The translations under genes and the position numbers were made by a program. Shown in pieces: positions 1 through 7,100 of a stretch of 60,677 nt of DNA; position 1 is the first letter of the stretch, and the number at the start of each line of letters is the position of its first letter. The notes under the pieces were generated by a model. The model was given only the letters and a program-made list of their open reading frames with translations. It searched no databases and was not told where the DNA came from. Origin of the DNA: Bacteroidaceae bacterium (lineage in GTDB: Bacteria > Bacteroidota > Bacteroidia > Bacteroidales > Bacteroidaceae); NCBI GenBank assembly GCA_017429525.1, contig JAFROT010000011.1:1-60677 (forward strand), given 5' to 3'.

Positions 1-72
1 CCACTATGCTTCAGACTGCGGGGCAAAGATACTTAATCCTGAAGATGTGGACAAATAAAAGCAGCATTTTCT

Positions 73-130
73 TATCCTGCAATTTGACCCATTGAAACAA
101 AGTACTACAAAACTATCCTGCAAAATGACC
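73..130. repeat. Short direct repeat pair
   Basis: Two copies of a 17-base unit (tatcctgcaa, two variable bases, then tgacc) start at 73 and 114, 41 bases apart. They could be paired operator sites for a gene to the left of the window or part of a repeat. The second copy marks the point where the transporter remnant on the minus strand loses its similarity. Confidence 0.4.
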
Positions 131-256
131 TATACGCCCAACTATACTCTTCTCGGCAAGATAGCCGAAGCCTGCTATGCCTATGCAGACGCCAGCCAGA
201 AAGGCTGAGCGCAAGAGTTGAGAGAGGGAGGAGATAGTCAGAATCAAATGGATGGG
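113..256 (-). pseudogene. Remnant of formate/nitrite transporter N-terminus
   Basis: The minus strand encodes a short hydrophobic stretch, LLRSAFLAGVCIGIAGFGYL, followed by AEKSIVG. This resembles the first membrane helix of formate/nitrite transporter (FNT) family proteins. Similarity stops at about 127, where the sequence enters the tatcctgc repeat, and a stop follows at 113. Nothing of the remaining five helices is present, so if the identification is right this is a truncated gene. The rest of the 1-426 region holds no other convincing gene. The call rests on one segment of about 30 residues and could be chance. Confidence 0.3.
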
Positions 257-411
257 TTTGAGTCTAAAATAGCTCATTTGTCGGTGCAAATATATAACTA
301 TTTTTGGAAAATATATGTCTTTAGGCAAAGAAATAAGCCGCAAGAAAGGGAAATCGCAGTTTAATCTGTACATTATGACCGAGAAAAGAGCAGGCATTTG
401 AAACTTTTCAG

Positions 412-419
412 TATCTTTG
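412..419 (+). promoter_or_regulatory. -7 box of Bacteroidetes-type promoter
   Basis: TATCTTTG matches the TAnnTTTG -7 element. It ends 7 bases before the ATG at 427, so the transcript would have a leader of only a few bases. A well-placed -33 TTTG was not found. Confidence 0.5.
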
Positions 420-426
420 CCGACAA

Positions 427-1314
427 ATGAACAGAGAACAAGAGATATACAAAGTGACGCTTGTGGGCAGCCTCGGAAACCTTGTGCTGCTCATCTTCAA
501 GTTCGTTGCAGCCGTCATTGGGCATAGCTCGGCGATGATGGCCGATGCTGTCCACTCGCTATCGGACTTCGTGACGGACATCGTCGTGCTGATGTTTGTA
601 CGCATCAGCAGCAAGCCGCAGGACACGTCGCACGACTACGGCCACGGCAAGTTCGAGACCTTTGCCACGTTCATCATCGGAGTGGCGCTGGTGGCGGCCG
701 CTGCTGGCATCATCATCGCGGCCGTCGGCAAGATCCTGGCGTGGGCTCGAGGAGCAGAGCTGGAGGCCCCCGGCACACTGGCGCTTTGGGCGGCCTTGCT
801 GTCGATAGCGGTGAAAGAGCTACTGTACCGTTACACCGTCGTCCGAGGCAAAGCGCTCAACTCACCTGCGATGATAGCTAATGCGTGGCACCATCGCAGC
901 GATGCTCTCTCGTCCATCGGGGCTGCCATAGGCATCGGTGGCGCCATCTTCATGGGGCACAAGTGGACGGTGCTCGACCCGATAGCGTCGGTCGTCGTGG
1001 GTCTGATGCTGACCGAAGTGGCCTACAAGCTGCTCAAGCAGAGCGTTGACGAGTTGACCGAGCACTCGTTGCCCGAGCAGACGGAGAGTGAGATTCTCGA
1101 CATCATCACCTCATGCCCGGGCATCGCACAGCCCCATAACCTGCGCACCCGCCGCATCGGCTCACGCATAGCCATCGAGGTACACATCCGCATGGACAAG
1201 GACACGCCCTTAGGCGAAGCCCACGACCGCGCCACGACCATCGAGCGACGACTGAAAGAGCGCTTCGGGCCATCGACGCACATCAGCATACACATGGAAC
1301 CGATGAAGGAATGA
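427..1314 (+). CDS. Cation diffusion facilitator family transporter
   Basis: This 295-residue inner-membrane protein is a CDF-family divalent metal exporter (typically Zn, Fe, Mn or Co against protons). Visible family marks are the TM2 metal site in DAVHSLSD (about residues 39-46), the TM5 site in AWHHRSDALSS (about 152-162), six hydrophobic segments in the first 210 residues, and a C-terminal cytoplasmic domain with the usual HIRMDKDTPL strand. Length is normal. The ATG at 427 follows a TATCTTTG box almost directly, suggesting a near-leaderless transcript. The TGA stop forms the first bases of a 37-bp repeat. The transported metal cannot be read from the sequence. Confidence 0.93.
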   Translation: MNREQEIYKVTLVGSLGNLVLLIFKFVAAVIGHSSAMMADAVHSLSDFVTDIVVLMFVRISSKPQDTSHDYGHGKFETFATFIIGVALVAAAAGIIIAAVGKILAWARGAELEAPGTLALWAALLSIAVKELLYRYTVVRGKALNSPAMIANAWHHRSDALSSIGAAIGIGGAIFMGHKWTVLDPIASVVVGLMLTEVAYKLLKQSVDELTEHSLPEQTESEILDIITSCPGIAQPHNLRTRRIGSRIAIEVHIRMDKDTPLGEAHDRATTIERRLKERFGPSTHISIHMEPMKE

Positions 1315-1348
1315 CATGTGACAACTATTTCAACAAAATTTTTTGAAA
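1312..1348. repeat. 37-bp dispersed repeat, copy 1
   Basis: This stretch begins with the stop codon of the transporter gene and contains ctatttcaacaaaattttt followed by tgaaa, an imperfect TTTCAA/TTGAAA palindrome. A copy with about four mismatches lies at 6698-6734, also just downstream of a gene. It may act as a weak hairpin terminator. Confidence 0.6.
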
Positions 1349-1416
1349 TAATTACGGGCATAGGGTTGGGGAAAAAGACATCCGAGTGTCTTATAAGTAA
1401 AAAGACAACCCAGCGA

Positions 1417-1896
1417 ATGAACGTTAAGCCAGACATTAAAGGACTCTACGAACAGCATCGCACGGCAATGCTGAGGCTGGCTCTGCGCCTATTGGGCGAC
1501 GAGGAAGAGAGCCGCGACGTGGTGAGCGACGTCTTTGCCCGCCTGGCTGAGGAACAGCGTGCGCAGAGCCACGCCTATCTGTTCACGGCCGTGCGCAACC
1601 GCTGTCTGAACCTGCTGCGCCACAAGCGCTTGTCGGAGCGGGTGCACAGGTTGCTGCCCATCGGCGAGGACGTGAGCGAGGAGCAGCAGACGGGCGAGAC
1701 GGAAGACGAGACGGACGCGATGCTGCAATTCATCGCGACGGAACTGACGCCGCAGACGCGCGAAGTGGTTCAGTTGCGGTTCCGCGACAGAAAGAGCTAC
1801 CGCGAGATTGCCGAACAACTGGGCATCAGCGAGGCGGCAGTCTATAAGCATCTGGCTCAGGGCATTCGCAAACTCAAAGCACGCTTTAACCCCTAA
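1417..1896 (+). CDS. ECF RNA polymerase sigma-70 factor
   Basis: This 159-residue protein is an extracytoplasmic-function sigma factor. Sigma region 2 spans about residues 7-70 (YEQHRTAMLRLALRLLGDEE, SRDVVSDVFARLA, LFTAVRNRCLNLLRH). Region 4 spans about 100-155 with the helix-turn-helix YREIAEQLGISEAAVYKHLA. The open frame extends upstream to 1318, but the ATG at 1417 gives the normal length and places the start right before region 2. The stop is 13 bases before the next gene, an anti-sigma-like protein, and an outer-membrane protein follows. The three form a likely operon and signalling unit. Confidence 0.93.
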   Translation: MNVKPDIKGLYEQHRTAMLRLALRLLGDEEESRDVVSDVFARLAEEQRAQSHAYLFTAVRNRCLNLLRHKRLSERVHRLLPIGEDVSEEQQTGETEDETDAMLQFIATELTPQTREVVQLRFRDRKSYREIAEQLGISEAAVYKHLAQGIRKLKARFNP

Positions 1897-1909
1897 TCCC
1901 TGACCCGAT

Positions 1910-2590
1910 ATGGATAAACTGGAACTCTTGCTCGACATGATCGAGCACCCTGATCGCTACACAGAGCAACAGATCAGCGAACTGCTGGCCGACGAGGAGA
2001 TGCGCAAGCACTATGACGTGATGGTGCGGCTGCGGGGAGCGTATGATGAGAGAAAAGTGAAAAATGAAAGAGTGAACGCTCGGCCCAAAGGGACTCTTGA
2101 CACTTCAAGAAGTGAAAAATATATTTTACCCGAAGAGTCGGATGCAGTTCATGAAGGAAACTCTTATTTCTCACTTTTCACTTTTCACTTTTCACTTAAG
2201 AAGATCGTCGCCATCTTCCTCGCCGCTGCCTTCCTCGGCGGCCTCACATGGGCCATAAGCCCCCTCATACGCCAAAAGGAAAAGGCCCCCCGATCAGCAG
2301 GGGTATCCACTCTCCCCCTTGAGGGGGAGCGGGGAGGGGGTCTTGAGCGGGGAGGGGGTCTTCTCTCCTTCGCCGATGTACGCTTAGACTCCATGCTCAC
2401 CGTTGTTGCAGCCCATTACGGCAAAGCCGTCTTCTTCGGCGACGAAGAGCTGAAGGCGCTGCACATCCACACGAAGTGGAACCGGGAGGACAGCCTCGCG
2501 GCGTTCATCGAGAACCTGAATGAGCTGGACGGACTGAGTCTGACAGAACAGAGAGATACTATCTTCGTACAGAAAGGAGGCGCACAATGA
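1910..2590 (+). CDS. Anti-sigma-like membrane protein carrying two in-frame repeats
   Basis: This 226-residue protein lies between an ECF sigma gene and an outer-membrane barrel gene, overlapping the latter by 4 bases. Residues 1-45 are a charged cytoplasmic segment. A membrane helix lies at about 99-117 (VAIFLAAAFLGGLTWAISPL). The C-terminus (about 155-222) reads like the STN/DUF4974 module at the end of FecR proteins (DSMLTVVAAHYGKAVFF, then HTKWNREDSLAAFIENL). No FecR core domain is visible. Residues about 47-96 and 134-151 are encoded by two dispersed repeat elements that keep the frame (2048-2197 and 2309-2362). It probably restrains the sigma factor at 1417, but this rests on position and topology. 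Confidence 0.75.
   Translation: MDKLELLLDMIEHPDRYTEQQISELLADEEMRKHYDVMVRLRGAYDERKVKNERVNARPKGTLDTSRSEKYILPEESDAVHEGNSYFSLFTFHFSLKKIVAIFLAAAFLGGLTWAISPLIRQKEKAPRSAGVSTLPLEGERGGGLERGGGLLSFADVRLDSMLTVVAAHYGKAVFFGDEELKALHIHTKWNREDSLAAFIENLNELDGLSLTEQRDTIFVQKGGAQ
2048..2197. repeat. Palindromic CACTTTT-type repeat inside a gene
   Basis: The left arm is a purine run of the gagaaaagtgaaaaatgaa type from 2048. The right arm at 2168-2197 is tandem tcactttt. The arms are inverted relative to each other and enclose about 85 bases. Similar simple repeats (ttcactttcaact) occur between genes at 27881-27975. Here the element is translated in frame. Confidence 0.6.
2309..2362. repeat. End fragment of AGACCC...GGGTCT element, in frame
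   Basis: It carries cccccttgagggggagcggg and a doubled gagcggggagggggtctt. The reverse complement matches the left end of the full elements at 12623-12775 and 15077-15216. It is translated as part of the 1910-2590 protein (a Gly/Glu/Leu-rich stretch). Confidence 0.7.
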
Positions 2591-5500
2591 AAACGAAAGT
2601 GATACTCCTTATCATATATATACTATCATCCTGTCCTCTGTCGGCACAGATGACAGCCCTCGCCCAGGCCCTCGCCCGCCTCAACGAGCAGCAAGAGGAT
2701 TGGACGATTACGTTCGTGGCCGACGAACTCCAAGGATTACAGGTGGAGACCTCGGCGTTGCCTGAAGAAGTGGATGTGCCCGAAGCCGTGGAACGACTGA
2801 CGAAAGGACTGCCCGTGCGGGTGAAGGTGAAGAAAGCCCTGCGCCAAATCTATGTGCAGCGCAAGCAAGACAAAGACATGATGAGCATTCACGGCAAAGT
2901 GCTGGACAACATGACTCGTAATGACTTGCCTGGAGCTGTGGTGACATTAATGACACGGGACAGCACCATAATAGATACACGGGAGGCTAAATCCTTTTGG
3001 ATGAATATGGATAACAGCGGCTACACGTCGGACTTCTACTTCGAGGTCCCTCATCGGCAGCAAGCATACATCCTTAAAGCAACTTTCGACGGGCACGACA
3101 CTACATACGTAGATTATAACCTGAGCAACGTTGGCAGGCGTGAGTTCCTGCGCGAACTGCCGCCCATACTGATGCACAAGACCATACGCCATGCGATGCG
3201 CGAGGTGACCGTCACCGCATCGAAGGTGATGTTCTACTATCGCGGCGACACGGTGGTCTATAACGCCGATGCCTTCCAGCTGGCCGAAGGCTCAATGCTC
3301 GATGCGCTGGTGAAACAGCTGCCGGGAGTAGAGCTGAAGGACGGAGGCGAAATCACCGTCAACGGCAAGCGTGTGGAGGCCCTGCTGCTCAACGGAAAAG
3401 ACTTCTTCAGGGGCAATAACCGTGTGATGCTCGAAAACCTGCCGGCCTATACGGTGAAACAGTTAGAAGTTTATGAGAAGTACGGCGACAAGAGTGAATT
3501 CCTCGGGCAGCAACTGGAAAATGACAAGCGCTATGTGATGGACGTGAAGCTGAAGCGGGAATACAGTATCGGATGGCTGGTGAACGCCGAGGCAGGAGGA
3601 GGAACTGCCGACCGCTATCTCGCCCGCCTCTTTGCCATGCGCTTCACCGACCACTCGCGCCTCGCGGCCTACTTCAATGCCAACAACCTGAACGACGGCG
3701 AACGACCGGGCGAAAGCGGTGGCTACACGATGGGAGCAAATCCAGGACAGCAGACGCGACAACAGGGCGGCATCGACTATTTCGCCGAGGAGCGCGACAA
3801 GAAGTGGAAGCTGGAGGGCAACGTCCGCGCCGAACACAAGACGAATGATATGACAACCGTCACGGAGCGCGTGAACTACCTGCCTGGCGGCGACACCCGC
3901 GAGCACAGCCGTTCGGCGACGGAAGACAAGTCCGTCAGCGTGAGCACGTGGAACCAGTTCCAGTACAACTTCCCGAAGGTGCAGCTCCGCGTCAGACCCA
4001 GCTTTGACTATCAACGATGGAACAACCGTTCGCTCTTCCAATCCTCAGCGTGGGACGCCAATGACACCATCATCAACACCAACCTACAGCAAGGCTCGCG
4101 GAGTGGTTATTCCCTGCACCCTAACCTTTCGACCTTCACCGCCGTCAAGTTGGAGGGCAGCAGCGACTATCTGGAATTCGAGAGCGATGCCTGCTACGAC
4201 GTGAAAGCCGACGACCGCTTCAACCGCCAACGCGTGTCCAGCATGTCGCCATACTATGGCGACCAATACTTCAAGGGCCACCCCGACCGCCACGGCAAGT
4301 TCTGGGCACAAGGTATGTACCATTGGACCATCCGCCGTGGCCTCAACCTCGAAACCTACCTCAGCTACGAATACCGCAACACGCAGCGCGAATCCTCGCT
4401 TTTCCTCTTAGACAGAATGGACCGAGCGGACACGCTGGATCTTGGTGTGCTGCCCTCCGTGGCGGAATACGAACGGACAATGGACGCTGCCAACAGCTAC
4501 AATTATCTCCTGACCGAACATTACTACTCCGTGCGGCCATTCCTATGGTGGTTCCCCAAGATGAAGAACGGCCGTTGGAGCATCAGCCAGCGCCTGCCCA
4601 TACGATTGCTCAACCGCACGCTGCACTACCAGCGCGGACAGGTTGATACCGTCATTACGCACCGCACCGTCCTCTTCGACACCGACTACAGCTATGCCGA
4701 GGGACGATGGGAAAACGGGAACGCCCTATTCATCGCCTACCGTCTGAAGGCTGACGCCCCCTCGATGCTAAACTTCGTCAACATACGCGATGCCACCGAC
4801 CCGCTGAACATCACTGAAGGCAACTCCGACCTGCACAACATCTACCGCCACAGCCTCCAGGTGCATCATCAGAAGAACTATAAGAAAAAGCAGATACAGC
4901 TAACAGGTGGATTGGACTTCGTGCTGACACAGAACGCCACGGTCATGAGCCAGCTCTACGACCCAGAGACAGGTGTTAGAACCTACAAGCCCTATAGCAT
5001 CAACGGCAACTGGGAAATCATCGGAGCCTACGGCATCGGCAACCTGCCGATCGACAAACGAGGCCGACTGCGCATCTTCGTCGTGCCGAACGTTGGCTAC
5101 CGCCACAGCGTGGACCTCACGGGCACGACACAGCTGGAACGCAGCACCGTCACCACCACCAGTCTGAACCCGCTGTTCGTCGCCAGATACAGCCTCGGCG
5201 ACCTCGGCAACCTGAAGCTTGACTGCGAACCCAAGTGGCAATGGCTCCACAGCGCCCGCAGCTCCCTCCCTCTTGGGGGAGGGCGGGGGGAGAGGCCGGA
5301 CTTCCACGTGGCCGACTACAAGACCTCGCTCGCCGTGTTGCTGAACCTGCCGTGGAAACTTCAACTATCGACCGACCTGACCTTCAACGCCCGGCGTGGC
5401 TATGCCGACGCCTCGATGAACACCAACGACTGGATGTGGAAGGCACGCCTTGCGCGACCCTTCTTCAAGGGCAACCTCGTCGTGATGCTCGACGGCTATG

Positions 5501-5676
5501 ACCTCCTCGGACAGCAGCGAAGCACCACCAACGTACTCAACGCCCAAGGCCGCATCGAGACATGGACCAACGTCCCGCCCCGCTACGTCCTGCTCCACGC
5601 CGTCTGGCGATTCAACCGCCAACCCATGCGCAAGAGCGAACGGAAACGAGCCCGCGAGGAGAAGAGCAAGCAGTAA
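2587..5676 (+). CDS. Outer-membrane beta-barrel protein with STN and carboxypeptidase-like domains
   Basis: This 1029-residue protein has a signal peptide (MKTKVILLIIYILSSCPLSA), an STN-like domain (about 22-95), a carboxypeptidase-regulatory-like strand domain (SIHGKVLDNMTRNDLPGAVV, about 99-190) and a plug-like segment (DALVKQLPGVELKDGGEITV, then GKDFFRGN, about 205-310). A long barrel rich in aromatic strands fills the rest. It resembles the OMP_b-brl_3 type of TonB-dependent-receptor relatives. With the upstream sigma and anti-sigma-like genes it should be either the signal-receiving outer-membrane partner or the output. Residues encoded by 5262-5295 (SLPLGGGRGER) come from a dispersed repeat read in frame. 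The ligand is unknown. Confidence 0.88.
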   Translation: MKTKVILLIIYILSSCPLSAQMTALAQALARLNEQQEDWTITFVADELQGLQVETSALPEEVDVPEAVERLTKGLPVRVKVKKALRQIYVQRKQDKDMMSIHGKVLDNMTRNDLPGAVVTLMTRDSTIIDTREAKSFWMNMDNSGYTSDFYFEVPHRQQAYILKATFDGHDTTYVDYNLSNVGRREFLRELPPILMHKTIRHAMREVTVTASKVMFYYRGDTVVYNADAFQLAEGSMLDALVKQLPGVELKDGGEITVNGKRVEALLLNGKDFFRGNNRVMLENLPAYTVKQLEVYEKYGDKSEFLGQQLENDKRYVMDVKLKREYSIGWLVNAEAGGGTADRYLARLFAMRFTDHSRLAAYFNANNLNDGERPGESGGYTMGANPGQQTRQQGGIDYFAEERDKKWKLEGNVRAEHKTNDMTTVTERVNYLPGGDTREHSRSATEDKSVSVSTWNQFQYNFPKVQLRVRPSFDYQRWNNRSLFQSSAWDANDTIINTNLQQGSRSGYSLHPNLSTFTAVKLEGSSDYLEFESDACYDVKADDRFNRQRVSSMSPYYGDQYFKGHPDRHGKFWAQGMYHWTIRRGLNLETYLSYEYRNTQRESSLFLLDRMDRADTLDLGVLPSVAEYERTMDAANSYNYLLTEHYYSVRPFLWWFPKMKNGRWSISQRLPIRLLNRTLHYQRGQVDTVITHRTVLFDTDYSYAEGRWENGNALFIAYRLKADAPSMLNFVNIRDATDPLNITEGNSDLHNIYRHSLQVHHQKNYKKKQIQLTGGLDFVLTQNATVMSQLYDPETGVRTYKPYSINGNWEIIGAYGIGNLPIDKRGRLRIFVVPNVGYRHSVDLTGTTQLERSTVTTTSLNPLFVARYSLGDLGNLKLDCEPKWQWLHSARSSLPLGGGRGERPDFHVADYKTSLAVLLNLPWKLQLSTDLTFNARRGYADASMNTNDWMWKARLARPFFKGNLVVMLDGYDLLGQQRSTTNVLNAQGRIETWTNVPPRYVLLHAVWRFNRQPMRKSERKRAREEKSKQ
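5262..5295. repeat. CTCCCTCCC/GGGAGGG palindrome inside a gene
   Basis: ctccctccctcttggggga followed by gggcggggggagagg forms a hairpin related in composition to the elements at 12623 and 15077. It lies in frame within the barrel gene, probably in a surface or periplasmic turn. Confidence 0.6.
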
Positions 5677-5729
5677 GACTTGATTTCAATAAAGCAGTTA
5701 GTAAACGCCAAGTCCTATAGGAACATCGG

Positions 5730-5769
5730 CCCCGCTGCGTCGTGATGACGCGGCGGGGTCCTTTTTCTT
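5730..5769 (+). terminator. Rho-independent terminator
   Basis: Arms 5730-5741 (ccccgctgcgtc) and 5747-5758 (gacgcggcgggg) pair with one G-T and are followed by tcctttttctt. It ends the sigma/anti-sigma/barrel operon. The right arm recurs alone at 6745 and 11907. Confidence 0.85.
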
Positions 5770-5870
5770 CCTTGTCAAGATGCGGATAAGACATAGCCGA
5801 AGCCCAAGAAAGAAACGGAGAACAGCCTTCACTTACCTTGGCTTATTGATTCACTTGCCTTGGTGTTTTT

Positions 5871-5938
5871 ATTGCACGATAATGATTCGTCCATTGCACG
5901 ATGATGATTGCGCAATGGACGAATCATCATCGTGCAAT
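5871..5938. repeat. 27-bp inverted repeat with 14-nt loop
   Basis: Arms 5871-5897 and 5912-5938 are complementary apart from one position, and the loop again contains an ATGATGATT unit. It sits 30 bases upstream of the -33 box for the HU-like gene. It could be a palindromic mobile element, a terminator-like hairpin or an operator. The remainder of the 5677-6049 gap holds only the terminator and the promoter. Confidence 0.75.
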
Positions 5939-5967
5939 CCACAAAAGCAGATATTTAAGGCAAAAGA

Positions 5968-5999
5968 TTTGGCCATGTCAGGCATAATGATTACCTTTG
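5968..5999 (+). promoter_or_regulatory. Bacteroidetes housekeeping promoter
   Basis: TTTG at 5968-5971 and TACCTTTG at 5992-5999 are separated by 20 bases, the canonical arrangement. It drives the HU-like gene with a leader of about 45 bases. Confidence 0.8.
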
Positions 6000-6049
6000 C
6001 GGAGTGAAACATTAAGGTAATTCCTACCCAGTAACAAATTCTTTGATCT

Positions 6050-6694
6050 ATGGCCATCAGATTTACGATTGCAAAGCGCGGGTTGCTGTCCGCCGAAGAA
6101 GTAAGAATTAAGAACGTTGACGAACAATTCCTGCGGAGCTTGCGTCCTCGGTTGGAGCACCGCCCCACGGTGGATGCCATTGAGTTCCAGAGTGGTAGTT
6201 TCCGCCTACCTTCGGTGATGCCCGAGGGTGAACTTCGGGCAGCACTAAACACGATGCAGCGTGTGATGCTGCACGAGATGGAGAAAGGCAACGCCGTCAC
6301 CCTGCCCGACATCGGCACGTTCCGCCTCTCGCTGAAAGGGGAGATTGAGGTGAAGGAGGGCTACTACCACGGCCGCAACGTGCACGTGGATGACATCATC
6401 TTCACGCCAGACCGCGAGCTGCTGTCCAAGGCCCGTCTCTTCAAAGTCGATCAGGTACCATACGGCATGGCGTTTCACGTCGAAGACGATGAGATTGACG
6501 CACGTCTCACCGCGCTCTTTGCCACGCAGGACACCATCACCCACAAGGATGTGAGCTGTGCCTTCGATCAGACGCTGACGCGCAGCCGCATCTCTACCCT
6601 CCTCCACCGCCTCGTCCGCGAAGGGTGCCTCATTGCTACAGGTAAAGGTGCACAAACCCGCTACAGCGCCGCACCGGGGCATTTCGGGAGGTAG
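6050..6694 (+). CDS. HU-like DNA-binding protein with C-terminal winged-helix-like region
   Basis: This 214-residue protein starts with a HU-family domain of the Bacteroidetes (HU-HIG) type: residues about 1-125, with ITIAKRG-like opening, ALNTMQRVMLHEMEKGNAVT, LPDIGTFRLSLKGE and NVHVDDIIFTPDRELL. The C-terminal part (about 145-214) reads like a small helix-turn-helix (DVSCAFDQTLTRSRISTLLH, then RLVREGCLI). It should bind DNA as a nucleoid-type or regulatory protein. It is a single gene with its own canonical promoter. The C-terminal HTH is my reading and less certain than the HU part. Confidence 0.85.
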   Translation: MAIRFTIAKRGLLSAEEVRIKNVDEQFLRSLRPRLEHRPTVDAIEFQSGSFRLPSVMPEGELRAALNTMQRVMLHEMEKGNAVTLPDIGTFRLSLKGEIEVKEGYYHGRNVHVDDIIFTPDRELLSKARLFKVDQVPYGMAFHVEDDEIDARLTALFATQDTITHKDVSCAFDQTLTRSRISTLLHRLVREGCLIATGKGAQTRYSAAPGHFGR

Positions 6695-6697
6695 GCG

Positions 6698-6734
6698 TGA
6701 CAGGTGACAGCTATTTCAACAAACTTTCTTGAAA
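6698..6734. repeat. 37-bp dispersed repeat, copy 2
   Basis: It matches 1312-1348 with about four differences and again follows a stop codon directly. It is followed at 6745-6757 by GACGCGGCGGGGT, the right arm of the terminator at 5730. Confidence 0.6.
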
Positions 6735-6760
6735 AATGCGTGATGACGCGGCGGGGTTTC

Positions 6761-7027
6761 TTAGTATGCCGCAATCATCTGGTCGAAGGTCACGCTGGGG
6801 GCCGTCACGCCGAAGCCTTCTTTCTTTAGTTTCTGCTTGCGGTGCTGCACGGCAGAGACGGAGATGAGGTAGATGGCAGAGTGGGCGGCGTTGGTCAGCT
6901 TCAGGCGGGTGAGCATACAGAGTCGGAAGTCTTCTTCGGTGAAATTGGGAAACTGGTTGCGCAGGCGGTTGACGAAGCCATTGTCGGCGATGTCCAAGGT
7001 GGATTCTATCTCGCGCCAGCTTAACAT
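6761..7027 (-). pseudogene. C-terminal HTH fragment of a regulator
   Basis: The minus frame from the ATG at 7027 gives 88 residues: a coiled start (LSWREIESTLDIADNGFVNR), then FTEEDFRLCMLTRLKLTNA, then AIYLISVSAVQHRKQKLKK and FGVTAPSVTFDQMIAAY. This matches the C-terminal LuxR-like helix-turn-helix of large Bacteroidales sensor-type regulators with N-terminal TPR and membrane parts. Everything upstream of the HTH is missing, so it is most likely a decayed remnant, although a stand-alone small HTH protein is possible. It lies back to back with the sigma-barrel fusion gene; its start is 22 bases from promoter P1. Confidence 0.5.
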
Positions 7028-7048
7028 GCAAAAAAGAATTGAACTCGT

Positions 7049-7089
7049 GCAGTCTTTTACATGATTATCGGACATAATAAATAGAGACA
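7049..7089 (+). promoter_or_regulatory. Candidate ECF promoter P1
   Basis: GCAGTC (7049-7054), 16 bases, GAC (7071-7073), 3 bases, ATAAATAGAGACA (7077-7089). Spacing and sequence are repeated exactly at 8822 and 9456. The 16-base gap between the first two boxes is typical of ECF sigma promoters. It precedes the sigma-barrel fusion gene, suggesting autoregulation. Confidence 0.65.
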
Positions 7090-7100
7090 TCATGTTTTCG

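Noticed and set aside
1318-1416. Upstream extension of the ECF sigma gene
   Set aside because: The extension is encoded by the 37-bp repeat and AT-rich spacer and adds no conserved residues.
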